Below, one piece after another: positions 1 to 7,102 of a stretch of DNA of 13,916 bases. Under the pieces are notes generated by a model. That model saw only the letters and a program-made list of their open reading frames with translations, was not told the origin of the DNA and ran no database searches. Location of the stretch: contig CALDIA010000080.1 in the NCBI GenBank assembly GCA_937901455.1, forward strand, positions 1-13,916, read 5' to 3'. The translations under genes were made by a program, and so were the position numbers. How positions within the stretch are numbered: the stretch's first letter is position 1; every line of letters starts with the position of its first letter. Origin of the DNA: an uncultured Bacteroidales bacterium (GTDB lineage: Bacteria; Bacteroidota; Bacteroidia; Bacteroidales; WCHB1-69).

Positions 1-55
1 CAGTCCAAATTTTTTCATTATCAAATTCATGGCATAAAGATATAAAACAAGAATG

Positions 56-63
56 TACTTTTG
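56..63 (+). promoter_or_regulatory. Bacteroidota-type -7 promoter box
   Basis: TACTTTTG matches the Bacteroidota sigma-70 -7 consensus TAnnTTTG exactly. It ends 20 bases before the ATG at 84, so the predicted leader is only about 10-15 nt. A good -33 TTTG is not visible at the usual spacing, so the call rests on the -7 box and its position. Confidence 0.6.
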
Positions 64-83
64 CAAAATTTAAATGATTGTAT

Positions 84-3000
84 ATGACATATAACATAGG
101 TATTGATGTTGGCTCTACAACCGTTAAGATGGTGGTTATAGACGAGGTGGGCAAGCAAGTCTATGCCGACTATCGCCGTCACAACATGAATATTCGCGAG
201 GCGGTGAAAGATGCGTTGCAGCCGCTGTACGACCAGCTCGGCGATGTGCCCGTCAGGATAGCATTGACCGGTTCCGTGGGTATGGGCTATGCCGATTTTT
301 GGCACCTGCCCTTTGTGCAGGAGGTGATTGCCGCCGCCACCCTTATAAAACAGGAATATCCTCAAACCAAGACCTTGGTGGATATTGGCGGAGAGGATAG
401 CAAGATGATCTTCTTTCAGGAGGGGCATGTGCCTGATATCCGCATGAACGGCAACTGTGCGGGCGGCACGGGCGCCTTTATCGACCAGACGGCAGGTTTG
501 CTTAACGTGGACCCTTCGGAGTTGAACGAGATGGCTGAACGTGCCGATACCGTCTATCCTATCGCTTCGCGCTGTGGTGTGTTCTCCAAAACTGACATCC
601 AAAATCTGCTGGCACGGCATGTAAGCAAGGAGAATGTAGCTTTGTCCGTCTTCCATGCGGTGGCCTTGCAGGTAATAGGCACCCTCTCGCGTGGCTTGGA
701 TGCCCGCGCCCCGCTCTTCTTCTGCGGTGGCCCATTCGCCTTCTTGCCCATGTTGAAAAAGTCATTCCTCGACAATCTGAAAATGAGTGAGTCTGATTGT
801 GTGGAGGTGGCTGATGCCCGTATCGTGTCTGCCCATGGTACCGCTATCATGTCGCAGACAGTATGCAAAGATACCCACTCCCTGAGAGGTTTCTTTGAAA
901 AAGTGTCACAAGCGGTGGTGAATGATGAGGAGCTTTTGCAGAATCGCCTTGCCCCATTGTTTGATGATGCCAACCATTTCGAGGACTGGAAACGTAACAA
1001 GCAGAACTTTTTCGTGCCCCGTGTCAGTTGGGAAGAACGAAAAGACGATGAGGTCTTCCTTGGTGTGGACTCAGGCTCCACAACCACTAAGGTGGTGGTG
1101 ACCGACAGGGAGGGGCGTCTGCTTTTCACCGACTATCGGTCTAACAATGGCGACAGTTTCAATGCTTTCCGGGATGCTCTGTCACGGTTCAAGGAGGAGT
1201 GCGAGGCGCACAATTTCCGTCCGGTGATTGCTAACAGCGCTGTTACTGGATATGGGGAGAACTTGCTCAAGACGGCTTTCCACCTGCACCATGGCGTGGT
1301 GGAGACGATGGCCCACTATGTAGGCGCGAAGAGTGTCTCTCCTGACGTGTCGTTTATTTTGGATATTGGTGGTCAGGATATGAAGGCCATCTTCATAGAG
1401 AATCAGGCGATTCGTCGCTTGGAACTGAACGAGGCCTGCTCTTCTGGATGCGGTTCATTCATTGAGACGTTTGCCAAGATGCTGGGCTACACGGTGGATG
1501 ATTTTGCCCGTATCGCCTGCGAGGCCCGACACCCATACGATCTCGGCACTCGCTGCACGGTCTTTATGAACTCTAAGGTGAAACAGGCTATGCGTGAGGG
1601 AGCTCAGCCCGAAGATATCTCTGCCGGTTTCGCCTATTCTGTAATCAAGAATTGTCTTTTCAAAGTGTTAAAACTCCGTAAGGTGGAGGAGCTTGGCGAC
1701 CATATCGTGGTGCAAGGCGGTACCTTCAAGAACTTGGCCGTGGTGCGCGCCTTGGAACTGCTGACCGGCAAGGATGTGCGCTTTGCCGACATCCCTGAAC
1801 TGATGGGCGCATATGGCTGTGCCCTCTTCGCTACGCAACAGCCCCTTGATTTGAAACTTACCCTTGACGACTTGCTCTCTGTGCAACAGTTCAAAACTGA
1901 ACAGCAGGTGTGTTCTGGTTGTCCTAACCACTGTGCCGTGATGCAATACCGCTTTACAAATGGCAGTGTGTTCTATTCCGGAAATAACTGCGAGAAAGTC
2001 TTCTCTAACACTTCCGAGTCCTTGAAGGAGGGACGCAACCAACACCATGAGCGAATCAAATCGCTGTTTTACAGACCTGTTGAACAACTGCACAAGGCTA
2101 AACTGAAAATCGGAATTCCCCGTGCGCTGGGTGTGTTCGAACTCTATCCCTTCTGGCATACCCTGTTTGAGAAATGCGGTTTTGCCCCTATCATTTCAGG
2201 CCCCTCCACGAATCGACAATACGAGAAGGGCATCCATACGGTGATGTCGGAGAATATTTGCTACCCGGCCAAGCTGATGCATGGGCATGTCTTCGAACTC
2301 GCCTCGCGTGGGGTAGATCGAATCTTCTACCCCTATGTGGTGATGGAAGCCAAGGCCGATGACCGTGTGCGCAACAGCTACAATTGTCCGATCGTGGCAG
2401 GCTATTCCGACGTGATGCGCAATGCCATCGATACGGAGGAACGCTTCAATATTCCCTTTGATGCACCCGTGATTACCTTCAACAACGAGCAGCTGTTGAA
2501 GAAGTCGTGCGTGGCCTACCTTGCCACTTTGGGGGTTCGCAAGAAAGAGGCACTGGAAGCCATCGAGGCTGCTATCAAAGAGCAACAGTCGTATATCGCC
2601 AAGCAGCACGCGCGCGCGGGAGAGATAGTGCGAGAAGCGAAGGCCGCCAACCGCATGGTGGTGGTGCTCGCCGGACGGCCTTATCATTCCGATCCGCTCG
2701 TGCAACATAAAGTCTCTGACTGCCTTGCCGATATGGGCATCGATGTGGTAACCGAGTTTGTGGCCGGAGAGGCGGATGCCGAGGTGTATGATGAATTAGT
2801 GGCCGTTACCCAATGGACCTATCCTAACCGCGTGTTCAAGGCGGCTCATTATGTGGCAAATAGTCCCGATAATGTGCATTTTATGATGATTACCTCTTTC
2901 GGATGCGGCCCCGATGCCTTTATCATTGATGAAACCCATGACATTCTTGATCGCAAGGGCAAGAGCTTTACCTTGCTGAAAGTGGACGATGTGAATAATA

Positions 3001-4310
3001 TCGGTTCCCTGCGCCTACGTGTGCGCTCAATGGTTGAGAGCCTCCGGTTCAGTAGCAAGGAGAGGGAGGGAAAGCCCTTCGTTACCACGCCGCCCTTTGA
3101 GTTGGCCGACCGCCGGCGCACGATTCTTGCGCCCTATTTCGCAGGTGGCTACTCGGAGTTTATCCCGACTGTCTTCAAAATGGCTGGCTACAACCTCGTG
3201 AACTTGCCCATGGGCGACAAGGAGTGTGTGGATCTGGGATTGCAATATGCCAACAATGAGGTCTGCTATCCCGCCACCATCGTGGTTGGCAGCATCCTCA
3301 AAGCCCTCCGCAGCGGTCAGTACAACCTTGACGATGTGGCTGTCATTATCACCCAAACGGGTGGGCAATGTCGGGCTACGAACTATATCATGCTTATCAA
3401 GAAGGCACTCGTGGCAGCCGGCTTTGAGCATGTCCCCGTGCTTTCCATGGCATTGGGCAATACCCTTGCCAACTATCAGCCTGGCTTCACCATCGACGAG
3501 AAGAGCTTCGCCTTGCCGGCACTCAACACACTGTTGTATGCCGACTGCCTGCTGCGACTCTATTACGCCGCACGCCCCCGCGAACGAAAATCCGGCATTG
3601 CCCGCGAACTCCATCAGAAATATATCGACCTGGCCCTCCCATTGATAGAACAGCGTGACTATAAGGGAATGAAGAGGTTGATGGGTGAAGCTGTCCAAGA
3701 GTTCACCCGCAATATTGACACGAACAAGATATTGCCTCAAGTAGGCGTGGTTGGCGAAATCTATATCAAATACAATACCTTCGGACATCTGAATGTGCTC
3801 GACTGGCTGGCCGACCAAGGCGTGGAGGTGATCGCGCCATCTATGTACAATTTCTTTATAAACAGCTTTGTAAACCATCATATCAACAAAAAAATGCACA
3901 TTAAGGAGGTCAAGTACCCGCTGTTTCTCTATGATACAGTGTACAAGTTGGTATATCGTATGGCGAAGAACTATGATAAGATTTGTGCGCCGTTTCCTTT
4001 CTACCGGCCCTTTGCCGATATGTTCCACGATGCCGAACTGGCCTCCAGGATTGTCAATATGGCCGCCAATTTCGGGGAAGGATGGCTTATCCCGGCCGAG
4101 ATGTCGGCAATGGCCGAAACGGGTGTGCGGAATATCCTCAGTCTCCAACCCTTTGCCTGCATTGCCAACCATGTCATCTCCAAAGGAGTAGAAAAAAAGA
4201 TCCGTTCTGTATATCCTGACCTGAACCTTCTTTTCATTGACTTCGATGGAGGTACCTCCGAGGCTAATGTCTTCAATAGATTGCATTTTATGATTGAAAA
4301 CTCCAAATAA
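84..4310 (+). CDS. 2-hydroxyacyl-CoA dehydratase activase / dehydratase fusion protein
   Basis: This 1408-residue cytoplasmic protein belongs to the large 'acyl-CoA dehydratase activase-related' family. Residues 3-260 and about 323-580 are two BcrA/BadF/HgdC-type ASKHA ATPase domains, each opening with a phosphate loop (GIDVGSTTVK; GVDSGSTTTK) and carrying a DIGGED or DIGGQD motif. Candidate [4Fe-4S] cysteines are C125 (NCAGGTGAF) and C164 in domain 1, and C452, C456 and C491 in domain 2. A CxxCxxxC cluster follows at 610-617. From about residue 674 (IGIPRALGVFE) comes DUF2229 and an HgdB-like dehydratase half with two CYPA motifs (C726, C1061). Known activases use ATP to drive a low-potential electron into a dehydratase; the substrate of the fused form is not established. 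The ATG at 84 was preferred over a TTG at 78 because it fits the start of the ATPase domain. A lipoprotein gene follows 1 nt after the stop. No separate dehydratase subunit or CoA-transferase is in view. Confidence 0.9.
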   Translation: MTYNIGIDVGSTTVKMVVIDEVGKQVYADYRRHNMNIREAVKDALQPLYDQLGDVPVRIALTGSVGMGYADFWHLPFVQEVIAAATLIKQEYPQTKTLVDIGGEDSKMIFFQEGHVPDIRMNGNCAGGTGAFIDQTAGLLNVDPSELNEMAERADTVYPIASRCGVFSKTDIQNLLARHVSKENVALSVFHAVALQVIGTLSRGLDARAPLFFCGGPFAFLPMLKKSFLDNLKMSESDCVEVADARIVSAHGTAIMSQTVCKDTHSLRGFFEKVSQAVVNDEELLQNRLAPLFDDANHFEDWKRNKQNFFVPRVSWEERKDDEVFLGVDSGSTTTKVVVTDREGRLLFTDYRSNNGDSFNAFRDALSRFKEECEAHNFRPVIANSAVTGYGENLLKTAFHLHHGVVETMAHYVGAKSVSPDVSFILDIGGQDMKAIFIENQAIRRLELNEACSSGCGSFIETFAKMLGYTVDDFARIACEARHPYDLGTRCTVFMNSKVKQAMREGAQPEDISAGFAYSVIKNCLFKVLKLRKVEELGDHIVVQGGTFKNLAVVRALELLTGKDVRFADIPELMGAYGCALFATQQPLDLKLTLDDLLSVQQFKTEQQVCSGCPNHCAVMQYRFTNGSVFYSGNNCEKVFSNTSESLKEGRNQHHERIKSLFYRPVEQLHKAKLKIGIPRALGVFELYPFWHTLFEKCGFAPIISGPSTNRQYEKGIHTVMSENICYPAKLMHGHVFELASRGVDRIFYPYVVMEAKADDRVRNSYNCPIVAGYSDVMRNAIDTEERFNIPFDAPVITFNNEQLLKKSCVAYLATLGVRKKEALEAIEAAIKEQQSYIAKQHARAGEIVREAKAANRMVVVLAGRPYHSDPLVQHKVSDCLADMGIDVVTEFVAGEADAEVYDELVAVTQWTYPNRVFKAAHYVANSPDNVHFMMITSFGCGPDAFIIDETHDILDRKGKSFTLLKVDDVNNIGSLRLRVRSMVESLRFSSKEREGKPFVTTPPFELADRRRTILAPYFAGGYSEFIPTVFKMAGYNLVNLPMGDKECVDLGLQYANNEVCYPATIVVGSILKALRSGQYNLDDVAVIITQTGGQCRATNYIMLIKKALVAAGFEHVPVLSMALGNTLANYQPGFTIDEKSFALPALNTLLYADCLLRLYYAARPRERKSGIARELHQKYIDLALPLIEQRDYKGMKRLMGEAVQEFTRNIDTNKILPQVGVVGEIYIKYNTFGHLNVLDWLADQGVEVIAPSMYNFFINSFVNHHINKKMHIKEVKYPLFLYDTVYKLVYRMAKNYDKICAPFPFYRPFADMFHDAELASRIVNMAANFGEGWLIPAEMSAMAETGVRNILSLQPFACIANHVISKGVEKKIRSVYPDLNLLFIDFDGGTSEANVFNRLHFMIENSK

Positions 4311-4311
4311 T

Positions 4312-4833
4312 ATGAAGATGAAACCTTGTCGTTTGTTTCCGCTTTTGATTGTCATGCTGTTGCTTACGGCTTGCCAACGCGATGTGAGCCGTATGGCTGG
4401 CGACTATAGCTATAAACTCTCGGGTGAAATAGAGATTGTTGCCGCTGATGGCACTGTGACCCACACGGTGGTGCGCAAGATCGGACAGATGAATATCTTG
4501 CGCCAACAAGACAACGATGTATTGGTGACCCTCAACGAGTTGAGTGGCGACGTAGTGGTGATGCAAGGCCAAGTGCGGGGCGACTCGCTGATCTTGGAAC
4601 CGGCCGAGTTCACGACCACCATTGCAGCGCTGAATGATGATGACCATTCTATAATTGAAGAAATCCTGAATGCCGGAGAGATTGCTGGTATCTATAAGGT
4701 CAACGCCTCTGGCCGGGGCGCCTTGGTAGATAATATCCTCATCTTGAAGATGCACTGGATCGGTCGGCAACTGGATACGCCTCAAACAACCATCGAGGGA
4801 ACTGATTTAACCCTTGTGGCGGAGCGCAATTAA
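4312..4833 (+). CDS. lipoprotein of unknown function
   Basis: A 173-residue protein starting with a basic n-region (MKMKPCR), a hydrophobic stretch and a lipobox LTAC, which predicts signal peptidase II cleavage and lipid attachment at C21. The mature part has many alternating hydrophobic and polar residues (for example EIEIV and DVLVTL), suggesting a small beta-rich fold, perhaps lipocalin/calycin-like. This is inference only; I do not recognise the family. Residues just after the Cys (QRD) do not form a clear Bacteroidota surface-export signal, so it may face the periplasm. The ATG at 4312 was chosen because it lies 1 nt after the preceding stop and gives a compact signal peptide; ATG 4318 is an alternative. 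It is probably co-transcribed and translationally coupled with the upstream fusion gene. Its TAA overlaps the stop of rnhB on the other strand. Confidence 0.8.
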   Translation: MKMKPCRLFPLLIVMLLLTACQRDVSRMAGDYSYKLSGEIEIVAADGTVTHTVVRKIGQMNILRQQDNDVLVTLNELSGDVVVMQGQVRGDSLILEPAEFTTTIAALNDDDHSIIEEILNAGEIAGIYKVNASGRGALVDNILILKMHWIGRQLDTPQTTIEGTDLTLVAERN

Positions 4834-5435
4834 AACAGTTCCAATTGCTCAAGCTGCTTAATATGAAAGCTTTTGCGATGGTATGGTGAGCGGCCGTATT
4901 GTCTGATGGCCTCTATTTGCTTTGGGGAGGGGTATCCCTTGTTGTGCTCCCAATCGTACATGGGATACTCTTCGTGTAACTTGACCATCAGGGCATCGCG
5001 GTGCGTCTTGGCCAGAATGGAGGCGGCCGCAATGGAAAGATATGTTGCATCTCCCTTGACAATGCAGTGGTAGGGTATCTTCCATTGGTCGTAGAACTTG
5101 TTGCCGTCAATGAGGAGCAGATCGGGACGGATGGGAAGGGCGCCGATAGCGTTGTTCATGCATTGTATGGAAGCGCGCAGGATGTTGAGCTTGTCGATAT
5201 CCCGCTCAGAGATTTCCTGCACCGACCACGCCACGGCATCCCGGCGGATGGTCTCAGCCAGTGCCTCGCGCCTCGCGGCCGTGAGCTGCTTGGAATCGTT
5301 GATCTCCTCGTTGTGATAGTCGTAGGGTAGAATGACCGCGGCAGCACACACGGGCCCCGCCACGCAGCCGCGACCGACCTCGTCGCACCCACACTCCACC
5401 AAAGGCACCTCCGAATAATGCGATGCTAAAGCCAT
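4830..5435 (-). CDS. rnhB: ribonuclease HII
   Basis: RNase HII cuts the RNA strand of RNA-DNA hybrids and starts removal of single ribonucleotides misincorporated into DNA. The 201-residue length is normal for the family. The key motifs are present: CDEVGRG near the N-terminus (D18, E19), LLIDGN (D110), IAAASILAKTHRD (D147), WEHNKGYP and HRKSF. D18, E19, D110 and D147 match the expected acidic active-site set. The ATG at 5435 (MALASHYSEVP) was chosen over an upstream start at 5477, which would add 14 residues not expected before the first motif and lengthen the overlap with the upstream gene. The gene overlaps that membrane-protein gene by 10 nt, implying translational coupling. It ends tail-to-tail with the lipoprotein gene, leaving no space for a terminator. 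Confidence 0.95.
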   Translation of the reverse strand: MALASHYSEVPLVECGCDEVGRGCVAGPVCAAAVILPYDYHNEEINDSKQLTAARREALAETIRRDAVAWSVQEISERDIDKLNILRASIQCMNNAIGALPIRPDLLLIDGNKFYDQWKIPYHCIVKGDATYLSIAAASILAKTHRDALMVKLHEEYPMYDWEHNKGYPSPKQIEAIRQYGRSPYHRKSFHIKQLEQLELF

Positions 5436-6388
5436 AAGAACAGGCAGGTGGCAATAATGAAAATGTCGTGCACCCATTTCCGATCTTCTATCAAGACAAT
5501 TATGCTGAACAATATCGCCGTGGGCAGCAATAAATAGGGTAGGGAAACCTGCATCTCAAAAGGTGAGAAGATACCCATGAAGATGGCAAAGATAAGCAGG
5601 AGGATGCAAAGAATGTAACGCTTGCGCAAGACTACCACCTTGTTGTCAAAGTATAACTTGCAACCGAATAGAAATAGCAGCGAGGTGCTGCCCCATACCG
5701 CAATGAACACCCAGTCCATCCATCGAAAACTGGGTATCTGATGCAAAACGGTGAAAAAGGCAAACTCCTTGATTTTACCAAAAATGGCCGGAACTTGGTC
5801 GGTGAGATAGGCGTAGGTGAAAAGGTATAGATATATAAACAGCACACCCGTCAGCAAAATGGCTATCTCTTTGATTTTGGAAAACCGTGAGACTATCAAC
5901 ACGATGATCATCAACGGGATAAGCCATATAGCGTTGTAATCAAACAAGGTGTTGATACCTATCAGTATACCCGAGGCGAAGGTGCGGTTCTTGATATCGA
6001 TATTGTGCTCATTTTCAGAGTTCATCATGATGATGAAGGCGGTGGTCAGCACCGTGAAATACACTGGCGTGAAGGTCGAAAACGCGTGACTCATGTTGAA
6101 AAGGAGCAACAGGAAGACTATCGGCATGAAAGTCTCGTTGTCAGAGAACTTATTGATGGAGAAAAAGCGCTGCGTGCAGAACATGGTCAGCAACAGCATG
6201 GCGATGCTCAAACCTTTGTATGCCCAAGGCTTAACTGCCAACCAAGGCTGGCAAAGCGTGTATAGGTAAGCCTGATGACAGGCAGGGAGGATGCTCATCT
6301 GCAGGATGATGGCGGCAATGGCCCATGCCAAAAGGCCGGTGATGGCTACCCACTGAATGATCTTGTTCTTGTTTATGTAATAAAACAT
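5426..6388 (-). CDS. multi-pass membrane protein, possibly DUF6427-like
   Basis: A 320-residue, strongly hydrophobic protein with about nine to eleven predicted membrane helices, beginning at residues 11-30 and continuing to the last residues (IATCLFLWL). Recognisable features are a central STFTPVYF segment, a following FASGILIGINTLF segment and short basic loops (SRFSKIKE, VLRKRY). The central part resembles what I remember of DUF6427 membrane proteins of Bacteroidota, whose function is unknown; this match is from memory. No catalytic motif is evident. The ATG at 6388 lies 2 nt after the stop of the upstream gene, and the 3' end overlaps rnhB by 10 nt, so it is the middle gene of a three-gene cluster. 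The chain ends inside a predicted helix with no tail, which is either natural or a shortened C-terminus. Confidence 0.8.
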   Translation of the reverse strand: MFYYINKNKIIQWVAITGLLAWAIAAIILQMSILPACHQAYLYTLCQPWLAVKPWAYKGLSIAMLLLTMFCTQRFFSINKFSDNETFMPIVFLLLLFNMSHAFSTFTPVYFTVLTTAFIIMMNSENEHNIDIKNRTFASGILIGINTLFDYNAIWLIPLMIIVLIVSRFSKIKEIAILLTGVLFIYLYLFTYAYLTDQVPAIFGKIKEFAFFTVLHQIPSFRWMDWVFIAVWGSTSLLFLFGCKLYFDNKVVVLRKRYILCILLLIFAIFMGIFSPFEMQVSLPYLLLPTAILFSIIVLIEDRKWVHDIFIIATCLFLWL

Positions 6389-6390
6389 AC

Positions 6391-6924
6391 TTATGAAATC
6401 AGTTGCAAGAAATATTGGTAATAGTGAATGGGATGTGCCGGCTTGATGGACAATAGGTCGGCAACAGTGCACGCATCCTGCACCAGACTATGGTGCGTGA
6501 AACGGCAGGTCTCCACCAAGACTTGCTCCGTGGAGTACTCATACAATCCATTGTCAATGCGGCAAAGGGCATCCTCTACAGTCATACGGAAGTAATATTG
6601 CATCCGCTGGGTGCTGAGCAGATAGTCGGAGCCCGTTGCTGCCTGCACTATAGACAGCTCGTTGGAAGTCCATTGCGGGGCGACTGGCACCACGATCTTG
6701 CCAGATAGCAGACAAGCGAAAAAAGCGGCGTATGATTGTACATCCTGCTCCATCAATAGAAGAATGGTGGTGGGGGTGATGGTGTCTAACTCGTTCATGA
6801 TTGGGGATATATACTGGGTAAAGGCAGCGTTTGTAAACTTCTGCTGCCCCAATGATAGACAGGTCTCATTGGGATGAATCCTGACCCTCCTCAGAAACGG
6901 TGCTATAACTTCGTTGTAGAACAT
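6391..6924 (-). CDS. short ANL (AMP-binding/adenylation) N-terminal-like protein without ATP loop
   Basis: A 177-residue protein. Residues about 20-110 resemble the N-terminal subdomain of ANL adenylating enzymes, closest in style to D-alanine-activating (DltA-like) or amino-acid adenylation domains. The similar parts are a substrate-independent 'pathway to opening' segment (ILLLMEQDVQSYAAFFACLL), then SGKIVVPVAPQWTSNEL and DYLLSTQ. A later segment, FTHHSLVQDA, lines up with the family's LTHRNL region. The stretch before it, where the family has the ATP-binding TSGTTGxPKG loop, reads YSTEQVLVET and lacks the Gly/Lys pattern. The chain then stops at about residue 177, against about 500 for a full enzyme, so adenylation activity is unlikely. 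The ATG at 6924 sits 15 nt after a -7 box. An upstream TTG start at 6957 was rejected because it lies upstream of that box. It heads the cluster with the membrane protein and rnhB. Confidence 0.72.
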   Translation of the reverse strand: MFYNEVIAPFLRRVRIHPNETCLSLGQQKFTNAAFTQYISPIMNELDTITPTTILLLMEQDVQSYAAFFACLLSGKIVVPVAPQWTSNELSIVQAATGSDYLLSTQRMQYYFRMTVEDALCRIDNGLYEYSTEQVLVETCRFTHHSLVQDACTVADLLSIKPAHPIHYYQYFLQLIS

Positions 6925-6928
6925 AACA

Positions 6929-6963
6929 AATCGATGCCGCAAAAATAATATTTTCAATCGATT
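6929..6963. promoter_or_regulatory. pair of AATCGAT direct repeats in the divergent promoter region
   Basis: AATCGAT occurs at 6929-6935 and again at 6956-6962, where it extends to the perfect palindrome AATCGATT (6956-6963). The two copies sit 27 bp apart on either side of the minus-strand -7 box. They could be operator half-sites, but they are short and AT-rich, so chance cannot be excluded. Confidence 0.25.
6940..6947 (-). promoter_or_regulatory. Bacteroidota-type -7 promoter box for the three-gene minus-strand cluster
   Basis: Read on the minus strand, the site is TATTTTTG followed by CGG, a perfect TAnnTTTG. The ATG at 6924 is 15 nt downstream, so the mRNA would have a leader of under about 10 nt, close to leaderless. 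The -33 region on the minus strand is only weakly T-rich. Confidence 0.6.
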
Positions 6964-6982
6964 TCAGATAGCATAAAATTCG

Positions 6983-6990
6983 TATTTTTG
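6983..6990 (+). promoter_or_regulatory. Bacteroidota-type -7 promoter box for the giant cargo gene
   Basis: TATTTTTG followed by CGCC is a perfect TAnnTTTG box. Transcription would start near 6997, giving a leader of about 34 nt to the ATG at 7031. It faces away from the minus-strand box 36 bp to its left. No clear -33 TTTG is seen. Confidence 0.62.
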
Positions 6991-7030
6991 CGCCCCATTT
7001 ATATTAGTGAATAATATTAATTTTGATACA

Positions 7031-7102
7031 ATGAAAACCCTATTCAAACTATCCCTGGCCGGCATCTTGACCATGATGCTGTCTGTCGTGAACCTGCAAG
7101 CT
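7031..7102 (+). other. Sec signal peptide of the cargo protein
   Basis: MKTLFK basic start, then a hydrophobic core (LSLAGILTMMLSVV) and a small-residue site at NLQA before QDDQ. Cleavage is predicted after A24. There is no lipobox Cys, so signal peptidase I is expected. Confidence 0.85.

Noticed and set aside
78..83. TTG start for the dehydratase fusion
   Set aside because: The ATG two codons later fits the family N-terminus, and TTG starts are less likely with no ribosome site.
3027..4355. 442-codon open frame on the minus strand opposite the end of the dehydratase fusion
   Set aside because: It lies wholly antisense to a well-supported gene, has low-complexity His/Gly-rich translation and no recognisable motif. 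It is a codon-bias shadow.
4375..4390. Surface-lipoprotein export signal after C21
   Set aside because: The residues QRDV after the Cys are not clearly the acidic pattern expected for surface export, so surface location is not claimed.
4833..4885. Possible terminator hairpin near the AAGCTT sequence downstream of the lipoprotein gene
   Set aside because: Only a short palindrome with no stable stem and T-tract, and it lies inside the rnhB coding region.
7007..7030. GTG start eight codons upstream of the cargo gene ATG
   Set aside because: It would place MNNINFDT before a good basic signal-peptide start. The ATG at 7031 gives a standard signal peptide.
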